A DNA stretch of 45,010 nt from Candidatus Woesearchaeota archaeon (lineage in GTDB: Archaea; Nanobdellota; Nanobdellia; Woesearchaeales; JAIPIC01), in NCBI GenBank assembly GCA_021734865.1, contig JAIPIC010000009.1, positions 1 through 45,010 of the forward strand. The letters are read 5' to 3'. The notes beneath the pieces were generated by a model, which worked only from the letters and a program-made list of their open reading frames with translations, did no database searches and was not told the origin of the DNA. Position 1 is the stretch's first letter, and every line of letters starts with the position of its first letter. Made by a program: the position numbers and the translations under genes. Positions 1 through 9,229 of this stretch are shown piece after piece.

Positions 1-2
1 AC

Positions 3-134
3 AAAATGGAGTTTCAGCCACAGAGATGGGCATTAGACCATTTTGTAAAATTATACAATGAAGAAAGATTACATCAAGGAATAGGATACAAAGTACCACT
101 TGAAAGATACAAGAGTGCAAACAATTCGGTTTAG
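3..134 (+). pseudogene. C-terminal fragment of an IS transposase (integrase-core/DDE type), cut by the window edge; may be intact outside
   Basis: Frame 3 translation KMEFQPQRWALDHFVKLYNEERLHQGIGYKVPLERYKSANNSV* matches the typical rve-family C-terminal pattern (YNxERxHxGxGYxxPxxRY). Stop TAG at 132-134. Confidence 0.7.
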
Positions 135-198
135 TTCACATCAGACAAATTCTTACTACCTAATTCACACTGTTTATCAACCCTTATCATCCGCGCAG

Positions 199-1248
199 TT
201 ATTTATAGAAAATAGAACCAAAATATGCTGCACTTGATATTGCAGACAGAGATATTATTGCGTTTAACCTTGGAACAAGGATGGCTGCAAGAACAAACAA
301 GGCATATGGATTGAAGATGCAGTAAGCGATGAATGATAATGTAGCCATGATGGAAAATGCAGGGATGACACTATGCAGTTGATAGTTCATCTTTAACAGC
401 TTTGAATCAACCATGTCTTTGTTGCTCTTATAAGCTGTCCTAATTCCTTTCTGCACTTTTGATTTCTGCTTGATATATTGCATCAGGCTGTCTGGTATTG
501 TCCCAATCGCACCAGCATCCACAAAACCAAACTTATAGCCAAGCCTTTTCACAGACAGGGCCATATCAGTCGAAATGGACCAGGGATTAGTCACCTGAAG
601 ACTTCCGGCGAGACTTTTCCTGACCGCAAAAAGTGGAGAATCACACATCCCTATGCTTCCCTCGACACTCTCTGCCTTGAGAATCCGTTCATACAGTTCC
701 CTGTAAGTCCTCTCAAATCTGAGTGACAGACCATTCTTTGCGGATTTTGGGATGATATTTGAGCATACCCCTCCTATCGAAGGCTCTGCAAACGCACTGA
801 CGATTGTCTTTAGGTCGTCCATTGGTATGAAACAGTCAGTTTTTGTGAAAACAATCACCTCAGCGTCGATCTGCTGAAGCGCAAAGTTGACAATATTTGC
901 TTCAGACTTGTCATATGGGTTCTTAATGATGGATGTAGTGTACTTGTTCTGGCAGGACCTTATGATATCAGCAGACTGGTCAGTCGAATGATTATCGATA
1001 TAGTACACTTCGATGAGGTTAGCTGGGTAATCTATCGAATTCACTGATTCGATCTTAATCTTGAGGATTTCTGCGTCATTATAGAATGGAACGATCAATG
1101 CAACCTTTGGAAAATGCTGCACTCCTTGGAAAACATAATTGTCAGCCAGTCGAAGCATCAAAAAGTACCGTATATAGAATATTATTATAAATAATGAAAG
1201 AACTACCAATAAGCCAAGGGGGATCAATTCATACATCGAATCAAACAT
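199..1248 (-). CDS. Membrane-anchored family 2 glycosyltransferase
   Basis: ORF 199..1317(-) contains VALIVPFYNDAEIL...IEVYYIDNHSTDQSADII...AEVIVFTKTDCFIP, a GT-A/GT2 fold signature, with N- and C-terminal hydrophobic segments. The TTG start at 1317 is doubtful; ATG at 1248 (MFDSMYELIPLGLL) leaves room for a promoter. Confidence 0.8.
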   Translation of the reverse strand: MFDSMYELIPLGLLVVLSLFIIIFYIRYFLMLRLADNYVFQGVQHFPKVALIVPFYNDAEILKIKIESVNSIDYPANLIEVYYIDNHSTDQSADIIRSCQNKYTTSIIKNPYDKSEANIVNFALQQIDAEVIVFTKTDCFIPMDDLKTIVSAFAEPSIGGVCSNIIPKSAKNGLSLRFERTYRELYERILKAESVEGSIGMCDSPLFAVRKSLAGSLQVTNPWSISTDMALSVKRLGYKFGFVDAGAIGTIPDSLMQYIKQKSKVQKGIRTAYKSNKDMVDSKLLKMNYQLHSVIPAFSIMATLSFIAYCIFNPYALFVLAAILVPRLNAIISLSAISSAAYFGSIFYK

Positions 1249-1319
1249 AGGTTTGTCCAATACACTAATACATATTAAATTTTGCCATTTCGATCTCTCG
1301 AGGACGAAAGGAATCAAAC

Positions 1320-2684
1320 ATGAAAAAGATCAATATCGTGCTCATCAACCCACCGGTAAACTACCGTGAACATGATGCATTGCCGCCATTAGGGTTGCTT
1401 AATCTTGCGTCGATGGTAAGGGAACATAATGTAAAGATTCTGGACTGCGTCAACAAGAACATCAAACCAGACAGGATCCTTAGGTACATATCACCGGATA
1501 CAGACATAATCGGAATATCATGTAACTATACTAACAACGCTAACAATGTCCTCAAGATTGCTCGCATTCTAAAGAAACACAGACGCGCAGTTATATTCTC
1601 AGGTGGGACCCATGCTACCTTTGATTATGAAAACCTGCTGAGCAACGGGATTGATTATATTGTGATGCATGAAGGAGAGGAAACGTTCAGTGAACTTGTA
1701 CGCACAATTTCTGCAAAAAAACCTAAAAATCCTAAAATAAGAACAATTAAAGGCATAAGTTACATTGAAAATGGGAAAGTGGTCGTAAATCCTGACCGCC
1801 CACTTATAGATATGGACAAGCTTCCGATGCCAGCATGGGACCTAATCAATGAACATGACTATAGAACAAGCTATGGGCTTGAAAGCGCCATCGAGACCGG
1901 CAGAGGATGCAGTTTCAACTGTAGCTACTGCGTATCATGCAGAATGTGGAAGCACAAGCATCGCTACAAATCAGCAGAAAGGATTGCAGCTGAGTTTATG
2001 GATGCCCAGAAGAGAGGCGTAAAGATCCTTCATCTTTATGCTGACGAGAATTTCACAGCTGAGCCTAAAATAATAATTGATATATGCGAAAGACTGATAG
2101 CCCAGCATAGTAGGGTCGCTTGGGTCTGTGGAGGAAGAGCAGACAGCATAGCAAAGCATCCTAATATGCTGCATCACATGAAAAAAGCAGGTTGTATAAT
2201 GCTTGGACTGGGTTATGAAACACACAATAATAGCATCCTCAGGTCATACTGCAAGACAACTACAGAACAGATCAACCAGAAAGCTAGCATGCTCATAAAG
2301 AAGAGTGGACTCATATCCGAAGGAGGATTCATATTTGGCTCAGAAAAAGAGACTCTGACCACAATCCTGAGAACTCTGCTTTTCTCGCTTCAGCTTGACT
2401 TTGCCAACTACAGTATCCTTAGACCTTACCCTGGCACAAAATACTGGGACGAAAAATACCGCCCCCATCTCGACAGGTTGAACAGCAGTGTCAGCCTGCT
2501 CCACAGGCAGCCGTGGATGATAGAATGGGCACAGAAGATCGCGACACTCATATTTTATTTCCATCCAAAGACAGTGATCAAGATGTTTATCGGACGCCCT
2601 TATCAGAAATATATCGCAAGAAGATGGTATGCAAAGATATTCTCTATTGGCTTTTATGAATTGAAGTCGTTGGTCAAGGCATGA
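1320..2684 (+). CDS. B12-binding-domain radical SAM protein (BchE/methyltransferase-like)
   Basis: N-terminal NIVLINPPVNYREHDALPPLGLLNLASMVREHNVKILD and FSGGTHATFDYENLL (cobalamin-binding-like), then ETGRGCSFNCSYC (CxxxCxxC, radical SAM 4Fe-4S). SD-like aaaggaa upstream of ATG. Confidence 0.88.
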   Translation: MKKINIVLINPPVNYREHDALPPLGLLNLASMVREHNVKILDCVNKNIKPDRILRYISPDTDIIGISCNYTNNANNVLKIARILKKHRRAVIFSGGTHATFDYENLLSNGIDYIVMHEGEETFSELVRTISAKKPKNPKIRTIKGISYIENGKVVVNPDRPLIDMDKLPMPAWDLINEHDYRTSYGLESAIETGRGCSFNCSYCVSCRMWKHKHRYKSAERIAAEFMDAQKRGVKILHLYADENFTAEPKIIIDICERLIAQHSRVAWVCGGRADSIAKHPNMLHHMKKAGCIMLGLGYETHNNSILRSYCKTTTEQINQKASMLIKKSGLISEGGFIFGSEKETLTTILRTLLFSLQLDFANYSILRPYPGTKYWDEKYRPHLDRLNSSVSLLHRQPWMIEWAQKIATLIFYFHPKTVIKMFIGRPYQKYIARRWYAKIFSIGFYELKSLVKA

Positions 2685-2759
2685 ATGCCACAGGAACGAT
2701 TACTCTCAATAATTTCACCAGTTATTCCTTGAATTCCTCTCGATTCCAGCTGAACAAAG

Positions 2760-2805
2760 CCAAAAATTTTTAAACCTTTGAATAGTTGTCTGTCATGGGG
2801 GTCAT
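2760..2805 (+). promoter_or_regulatory. Archaeal-type promoter (BRE/TATA) and SD for the GT-C operon
   Basis: gCCAAAAATTTTTAAAcc at about 2760-2776 followed by gggg about 6 nt upstream of ATG 2806. Confidence 0.55.
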
Positions 2806-4491
2806 ATGGTTAAGAATGAACATTCTAAAGATTCAAAATCTGTAACTGTAGAAGGAAATGTCCTGAGCAGCATATCAAACAATGTTTCTGAATATACCCA
2901 TCGCATAAATACTCAGATGGATTTGCTTAAGGCCTTCGTGATCAAACATCGATATGTAATCTTGATTTTGATCTTTCTCCTGGGTCTAGGACTAAGATTA
3001 TACAAACTTAGCAGTGAGAGTTTCTGGCTTGATGAAGTCATAACTGCCAGATTCATCCAGCACGATACAGTTTTTGAAGTGATCGATTCAGTCAAAGAGA
3101 TCAACACATATACACCTGCAATATTTATTATTATGTTCTACTGGACCAAGTTTTTTGGACTTTCAGAATTCACACTCAGGCTCGTACCTGCCCTGATAGG
3201 GGCTATTACGATACCTGTGATGTACATTGTCACCAAGCAAATATCAAAGGATGAGATCATATCATTGTTCACAACCTTCATTCTGGCCATAAACCGTGTC
3301 CACATATATCACAGTCAGGATTCAAAAAGCTATTCATTCATGATGCTAATATGTCTTGCTTCGACTTATTTCTTTTTTAAGGTTCTCGACAGCAATGACA
3401 AAATTCCATATAAGAATTTTATTATCCTCTCTGTTCTTAATGCATTGGGGATATATACAAAATACATACTTGCTTTTGTGATTTTTGCCCAGGGAGTGAT
3501 ATACTTCGCAAAGAACTGGAAAAGCCTGAGAAAGATGTCAGTATATGTAATGTTCTCGCTGGTTACGGTTATATTATTCCTGCCTTGGATAGGTGTAATA
3601 CTCAACCAGAGTTTAGATGAAGAACTGGACCCAGAAGAGAACAAAACCTGGGGACTTCAGGCAGACATTGTCTCCTACATGCACGGTATACTGATGTCAT
3701 ATCTGAGCGTTCCACCCGATTTCCCTATCCTTTTCTTTGCACTGTTCATATTTGGAATCTATATAGGTGTAAGGCAGTTAAATAAATACCACGCGGCATA
3801 TGTTCCGCTGATGATATTTTCATCAATGTTTATAGTGCTTATCGCATCATATGTGACCGGAATCCCTTTCATGTCAAGGCACTTCAGTTTTGCCCTTCCG
3901 CTGTTCTTGCTGTATGTGGTCTTAGGCATCATGAAACTTAAGGATAAGAGAATAATGTTCTTGATCTGCCTGTTTTTGATAGGCCTGATGATAGCGGCCA
4001 ATATATCCTATTACGATAAACCATTATCACCTGATATCCGGGCAACTGCCAAACAACTTAAGGAAGTTGCAGATCCAGGGGAACTGATCCTTGTATTCCC
4101 TGGTTTCCAGGAACAGATACTTGATTACTATCTTGAGGCCCCGCCTTCGGAAGTCATGAATACAAAAGGTCTGTTTGTATCCGAACAGCAGGAAGCAATG
4201 CGCCAAAATATATTGCAGAGGATTGATTATATAAGCAGTTTCAACAGGACTTTCCTGATTGTTGCAGACACTCTGGGCATCACACCATATGAGATACTGT
4301 TAGGGGAATTATTCAAAGAAACTCACAGATACAATCTGACAAAGGTAAGAATCATCGAATATGAGATTGATCAGAATGGACCAGCCCAGATAGGAAATTC
4401 TTTTGACTCTACTGGGTCTGGAATCATATCAGTTTCGGATACAAACCCTATTGCAGATGTAATCCCAGTGAATGTGGAAACCGGATCATAA
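2806..4491 (+). CDS. GT-C membrane glycosyltransferase, PMT/ArnT-like (paralogue 1)
   Basis: LGLGLRLYKLSSESFWLDEVIT (first-loop acidic DE motif), HSQDSKSY motif, many hydrophobic helices, short soluble C-terminal domain. Confidence 0.85.
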   Translation: MVKNEHSKDSKSVTVEGNVLSSISNNVSEYTHRINTQMDLLKAFVIKHRYVILILIFLLGLGLRLYKLSSESFWLDEVITARFIQHDTVFEVIDSVKEINTYTPAIFIIMFYWTKFFGLSEFTLRLVPALIGAITIPVMYIVTKQISKDEIISLFTTFILAINRVHIYHSQDSKSYSFMMLICLASTYFFFKVLDSNDKIPYKNFIILSVLNALGIYTKYILAFVIFAQGVIYFAKNWKSLRKMSVYVMFSLVTVILFLPWIGVILNQSLDEELDPEENKTWGLQADIVSYMHGILMSYLSVPPDFPILFFALFIFGIYIGVRQLNKYHAAYVPLMIFSSMFIVLIASYVTGIPFMSRHFSFALPLFLLYVVLGIMKLKDKRIMFLICLFLIGLMIAANISYYDKPLSPDIRATAKQLKEVADPGELILVFPGFQEQILDYYLEAPPSEVMNTKGLFVSEQQEAMRQNILQRIDYISSFNRTFLIVADTLGITPYEILLGELFKETHRYNLTKVRIIEYEIDQNGPAQIGNSFDSTGSGIISVSDTNPIADVIPVNVETGS

Positions 4492-4503
4492 CACGATGCT
4501 ACC

Positions 4504-6132
4504 ATGAAAAAACCAAAGATGGTTGAAGCAACCAGAAAAATTGAAGGGCCAAAACATGCAATTACTGCCAAGTCATGCTTTCTTAGCAGATTGATCAAGT
4601 CAACAATCAAGTCAATAGATAAGCATCCTATTGTAGTGGCAATAGTCCTTTTTGCAATGGCAATGGCAGTGAGGCTTTACAAGCTTACAGACGAAAGCCT
4701 ATGGTATGATGAGATCATTGGGATAGGTTTTGTGGATAATGAGACCTCGCTTTCAGCAGTCATGGATTCAATAAAAAATGTAAATACGCAGGCCCCGCTC
4801 TATTATATTATTGTATTCTTCATATTTAGACTATTTGGGATTAGCGTATTTGGACTTCGTTTCCCATCTGCTTTATTTGGTGCACTATCTGTTGTAGTCG
4901 CATATTTTGTCATCAAGAAGCTGACAAATGGAAAAGTGGCACTCTTATCTGCTTTCCTTCTGATGATTAATAGGGCATTTGTGTTTCATTCACAGGATGG
5001 AAAAAATTACACATTACTGGTTTTTCTATCACTTTTGTCTGTCCATCTTTATCTTCTTGTTAAGGAAAGGCTGGAAGCAGCAGATAAAGTCCGCAACGTA
5101 GGGGAGATGGATAGGTTATTTCCTACAGTCCTTTTCATACTGTTTATCATAACCAACCTTCTGAATTTCTACAACCACTACATGGCCGGGTTGATCACTT
5201 TTCTAGAAGCGATTTTTTTGTTACTTCCTTACATAAAGAAAAGAGACTTTAGCAATAATTTTGTCATACTTGTATCTGGAATGGCTTTGACATTCATACT
5301 CAGCCTGCCACTTGTGATGCTCTTCCTAGGGACCGACACTTCATCTCTTAATGTGCCCGTGTCTTGGGGTATGGATGCTAATCCTATCCACTTCCTAAGA
5401 GATATCCAGATAGAATTCATAGGAATCCCATTCACATATCCCGTGGTCTTCTTTACCTTTTTCCTGATAGGATTCTATTTCTGGTCAAAGGAACATAAGA
5501 AGAATACATGGTTTATGATCTCGATGTTTGTACTGCCTATAGTATTGGTTTATGCAATGGTCCTGTTTACCAAAGTGCCCTTCCTGCCGAGGCACTTTTC
5601 ATACCTTCTTCCGTTCCATCTCATGCTTATAGCCTACGCGATTTGCTCAATAAAGGACACGCGCGTGAGATCTCTGTTGGCCGCGGGGATAATGATATTC
5701 TGTATTATTCAGCTTAACTCCCTTTACTCAACAAATACCAATAATGATTGGAAATCAGTTGCAAAGGACATGGATAAGTATTCTGATAAAGATGATCTTA
5801 TCATAATCAATACCAACACCATTGCACCAATATTCGAGTTTTATTACACAGGAGATGCAGAAATAGTGGGTTTTGTGTTCACTAATGACACAAATATAAT
5901 AAACCAGCAGTATTATGCTGTGCTTGAGATGCTTAAAGACAAGAACAATGCTTTTTATATCCAGCAGAGGGAAGTGGTTGGGAGAGATGTCTATTTTGAC
6001 AAGCTGCTTGAGATAGCTAGGCCGACAGTAACAAATTTTTATGATGGTATTCAGGTCTATCAGTTTGCCTTATCCAGAGCGAATGTGGGCAGTGACGTAC
6101 AGACCATTCCTGATCTTGAGGGACTAAAATGA
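4504..6132 (+). CDS. GT-C membrane glycosyltransferase, PMT/ArnT-like (paralogue 2)
   Basis: MAVRLYKLTDESLWYDEIIG and HSQDGKNY align with paralogue 1. 12-nt gap to the upstream gene. Confidence 0.85.
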   Translation: MKKPKMVEATRKIEGPKHAITAKSCFLSRLIKSTIKSIDKHPIVVAIVLFAMAMAVRLYKLTDESLWYDEIIGIGFVDNETSLSAVMDSIKNVNTQAPLYYIIVFFIFRLFGISVFGLRFPSALFGALSVVVAYFVIKKLTNGKVALLSAFLLMINRAFVFHSQDGKNYTLLVFLSLLSVHLYLLVKERLEAADKVRNVGEMDRLFPTVLFILFIITNLLNFYNHYMAGLITFLEAIFLLLPYIKKRDFSNNFVILVSGMALTFILSLPLVMLFLGTDTSSLNVPVSWGMDANPIHFLRDIQIEFIGIPFTYPVVFFTFFLIGFYFWSKEHKKNTWFMISMFVLPIVLVYAMVLFTKVPFLPRHFSYLLPFHLMLIAYAICSIKDTRVRSLLAAGIMIFCIIQLNSLYSTNTNNDWKSVAKDMDKYSDKDDLIIINTNTIAPIFEFYYTGDAEIVGFVFTNDTNIINQQYYAVLEMLKDKNNAFYIQQREVVGRDVYFDKLLEIARPTVTNFYDGIQVYQFALSRANVGSDVQTIPDLEGLK

Positions 6133-7643
6133 AATTGACTAAAACACATGGGAATTATATAATGCTCTGCATCATCATATTATTCTTGATCCTTTCACTT
6201 GGACTCGTAAATCATCTCCATATATCTGTCATGGAATCAGAGCATATCCTTAAAGCACAGAGTAAGGACGCAGATTACAGTAACAAAGGACTTATTCAAG
6301 AAGAAGCAACCCCTAAATATCCATCAGATTCTCCAGTCTATTATTCAATTCTCAGAAGCTGGATCAATATATTTGGAAAATCTCCCTTTATGGTTAGGCT
6401 CATGTCAATTTTATTTTCCGTAGCAGCCCTGTATTTTAGTTATATGGTCTCAAGGAAATTCATACCAGTAGAATTGAGCCTGCTTGCAGTTTTCCTGCTA
6501 GCGATCAATCCCAAGTTCATATCTGAAGCCGCAACAGTAAGTCCTACACCTTTCCTGACCCTTTGTTTCGCAGTTGCACTCCATTATTTGCTTAATCTCA
6601 GGGATAATCTTGATGAGACTCTTGACTATACAAATTTGATATTTTTTCTGGGATTTTCCATCCTTGCTGTATATACATCATTGTTCGGTTACATCCTTTT
6701 CATTCTGGGCGCATATGTCATGATCCAAAAAAGTCTTAAGCGAAAGACAGAAGACAACAAGATAGACCCAAAAATAAGACCAAAAATAGACAGGAAAGTA
6801 GGTCGTAAGAAAGATGGAAAAATATCAAAATATCTGGGCATTGGAATAATTGTTGCTTTGCTTGTCACTATTATTCGAATTTTGCCACTCTTTTCATATA
6901 TCAGTAAAAACGGAATACTCCCTATATCTGGCCTAGGATTGATGACTAACCCATTTTTATTCCTAATGGGGCTCATGCAAGGCTTCTACCCTTCAACAGT
7001 TGAGATAATGTACTTGACATTTGCTTGTGTTATTGTTGCATTATTTAGCTTAGGTAAGATGCGCCATGGAAAGATACTGCTTTTAATGCTTGGATCGACT
7101 GTTTTTATGGCTTACTTATCAATTTTTGCAGGAGCTACGATATACTCCATATATCTGATGTTCATGATACCTGTCTATCTGCTCATAGCAGTCATTGGTA
7201 TTGTTAATATCAAAGACAGGTGGGTGCAATACCTCTTGGTAATCTCACTTATCGTCACATCCATTACATCGATGTGGGGAATTTTTACCTCTCCTGCTGA
7301 AATCGGACCGGCAGAGATAGCAGCTTTGATTAAGAGCGAGTACAGGGAGAATGATATTGTTATCATAAGTCCTCTCGCATATGTTAACATATTTGATTAT
7401 TATGCTGATGACTACACAATTAAGAGATATGGAGCCAACGGCCCGCAGAACCTGACAACTGAGGATGTTAAGTCAGCAATGGGTAGGCACAACCGCATTT
7501 GGCTGGTATTTGGGACAGATGTGGGTCAGGGAGCAATCTATCGGCTACCTCAAGCATACGAATTTCTCAAGACAGATTTTGTACCGGTTCCAAGAGCTGA
7601 ATATCATGATGAAAGGCTTTTTCTATTGACCGCTATCCCATAA
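6129..7643 (+). CDS. Divergent GT-C-like polytopic membrane protein (paralogue 3, lacks the canonical DE motif)
   Basis: ATGA overlap with the previous ORF. SPVYYSILRSWINIFGKSPFMVRLMSILFSVAALYFSYMVSRKF aligns with the paralogues (PLYYIIVFFIFRLFGISVFGLRFPSALFGALSVVVAYFVIKKL), but the ESxWxDE and HSQDxKxY motifs are absent. Confidence 0.7.
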   Translation: MKLTKTHGNYIMLCIIILFLILSLGLVNHLHISVMESEHILKAQSKDADYSNKGLIQEEATPKYPSDSPVYYSILRSWINIFGKSPFMVRLMSILFSVAALYFSYMVSRKFIPVELSLLAVFLLAINPKFISEAATVSPTPFLTLCFAVALHYLLNLRDNLDETLDYTNLIFFLGFSILAVYTSLFGYILFILGAYVMIQKSLKRKTEDNKIDPKIRPKIDRKVGRKKDGKISKYLGIGIIVALLVTIIRILPLFSYISKNGILPISGLGLMTNPFLFLMGLMQGFYPSTVEIMYLTFACVIVALFSLGKMRHGKILLLMLGSTVFMAYLSIFAGATIYSIYLMFMIPVYLLIAVIGIVNIKDRWVQYLLVISLIVTSITSMWGIFTSPAEIGPAEIAALIKSEYRENDIVIISPLAYVNIFDYYADDYTIKRYGANGPQNLTTEDVKSAMGRHNRIWLVFGTDVGQGAIYRLPQAYEFLKTDFVPVPRAEYHDERLFLLTAIP

Positions 7644-8588
7644 TCATCTACGATCTTTATTTGGTCAATAGGTGACTATTCTATTGTTTTAGACCCTCTC
7701 ATATCTATTCTATAATTCAGTTAAAAATCCTTATTGTTGGTCTCTTCCCTATCTTGTAAATAATTATTATTACATAATATTGATATATTTTAACATTTTA
7801 TTTATTATATTGTTTATTTGCTTTTCTAGATGTGTGGCTTTGCTTTATTTGATGTCATATTTTAAGTATTTAATGTTACTTTTTAAGTATTCATTTTGTT
7901 AAACAAACTTTTTTCGGTTGTTTTATATTTTACATAATCTATTTTGTATAAATAAGTCTTACATATTATGTAATCCTATCTACAAAACATTACAAAATTT
8001 CCAATAATTATTTTTGTAGGGATATTTATCACATTTTATGTATGAGTTAGGATATAATATGATATGTTTATCATAAATCTTATATTATGGGGTGGCAGTT
8101 AGTTAATACTTTTTAAGTAATCTTTATTACGTAATATGTATTATTTTTTAGTCACTTATTATGCAATTTATTTTATTACATAATATGTTACTTTTTATAC
8201 ATTTTGAGTATATTTATTTTTTATTTACCCTTATCTAAATTGACTTTTAAGTGGTCTAACTTAATCTGTTAATATTCTTGAATATAATAAGTGTTTTTTA
8301 TTACATATTAAGTTTATTATTTGGGCATCTTATTTTTGATTATGCCATGCAAGTAATATTTACTATTTTAGACATATTAAGTAATTATTATTACGTCATT
8401 TGTTCAACCTTCTTATCTACTGAGAGCAAATTTATATTTTGTGGTAACTATACTGAATCAAATCTCCTTATATTACATATTATTTGTATAATTTACTACA
8501 TATTATGTGTGTATCTACAATTTCTTCAAATCTGTTCATCTATCAGTTCACATAATTAGTATATTTAGTTACATTTTATGTGACAAAA
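7644..8588. promoter_or_regulatory. AT-rich non-coding region with iterated degenerate palindrome TTACATAWTATGTAA and repeated TTTTTAAGTA boxes
   Basis: Hand count of 7741-8220: 93 G+C in 480 nt (19%). Palindrome-like copies at 7770, 7930, 7959-7974 (TTACATATTATGTAAT), 8031, 8127-8140 (TTACGTAATATGTA), 8176-8191 (TTACATAATATGTTAC), 8301, 8371, 8391, 8473, 8496-8511, 8569-8582. Confidence 0.7.
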
Positions 8589-8605
8589 CGGAAACTTTTA
8601 TATAC
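8589..8605 (+). promoter_or_regulatory. Archaeal BRE + TATA box of the HTH/giant-protein operon
   Basis: CGGAAACTTTTATATAC; BRE-like purine run (CGGAAA, 8589-8594) directly followed by a TATA element, about 45 nt before the TTG start at 8648. Confidence 0.65.
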
Positions 8606-8647
8606 TGGTTTGATATTGGCATCATCAAGGCCTAAGGGGAAATCTCA

Positions 8648-9229
8648 TTGAACGAGTTATTAAAAGAGGATGAGCTTCAAAGGAAGCTGTCAGGTAGACA
8701 GAACGTATCTGTAGCGGATTCTATACTTTTATCAGCCATGTCAGAGGATGCTTTGAAACAACTTCTCAAGATGCTCATCAGACATTCCCGAGAGCGCCTT
8801 AATCTTTCCCGTGAACAGGTCCTTAATTATTACAACAATCCGTCGGGCGCATTATCTGTGCCCATCAATGTATTCTCCACCCCCATAAGCCCTGCAGAGA
8901 GTATCTGCAAGTATTTGAAAGAGGAATGCAACTTGACCTACCATGAAATAGGGGTCGTACTCGACAGAGATGAGAGAAGTATATGGGTATCATATCATAA
9001 TTCTCTCAAAAAGCAAAAATCCCGCTTTAAGATCCCGAAGGATTCTATCTGCATTCCTCTTTCTCTTTTTAAACGCTCAAAGCTTTCAATATTTGAGACA
9101 GTCGTATACTATCTAGTAAAGAATTGCTACATGACCTGCAAGAAAATTGCAGAAGATCTCAATAAACAACCGAGTACTGTTTGGACTGTTTATAATCGCG
9201 CTCGTGACAAGCTAGGTGAAAGTAAGTGA
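8648..9229 (+). CDS. Putative transcriptional regulator with two tandem sigma-region-4-like HTH domains
   Basis: Two internally similar halves: IPINVFSTPISPAESICKYLKEECNLTYHEIGVVLDRDERSIWVSYHNSLKK and IPLSLFKRSKLSIFETVVYYLVKNCYMTCKKIAEDLNKQPSTVWTVYNRARDKL. TTG start preceded by aagggga. Confidence 0.75.
   Translation: MNELLKEDELQRKLSGRQNVSVADSILLSAMSEDALKQLLKMLIRHSRERLNLSREQVLNYYNNPSGALSVPINVFSTPISPAESICKYLKEECNLTYHEIGVVLDRDERSIWVSYHNSLKKQKSRFKIPKDSICIPLSLFKRSKLSIFETVVYYLVKNCYMTCKKIAEDLNKQPSTVWTVYNRARDKLGESK

Noticed and set aside
478-726. 82-aa + ORF opposite GT2
   Set aside because: Antisense to a well-supported glycosyltransferase frame.
8278-8559. 93-aa ORF MNIISVFYYILSLLFGHL...
   Set aside because: Lies in the 19% GC palindrome region; the F/I/Y/L-rich translation is what AT-rich DNA gives, and it has no credible SD.
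7770-8582. Palindrome array as plasmid/virus iteron origin
   Set aside because: No Rep/Cdc6 gene in the window and copies are irregularly spaced; operator array is the simpler reading, though not excluded.
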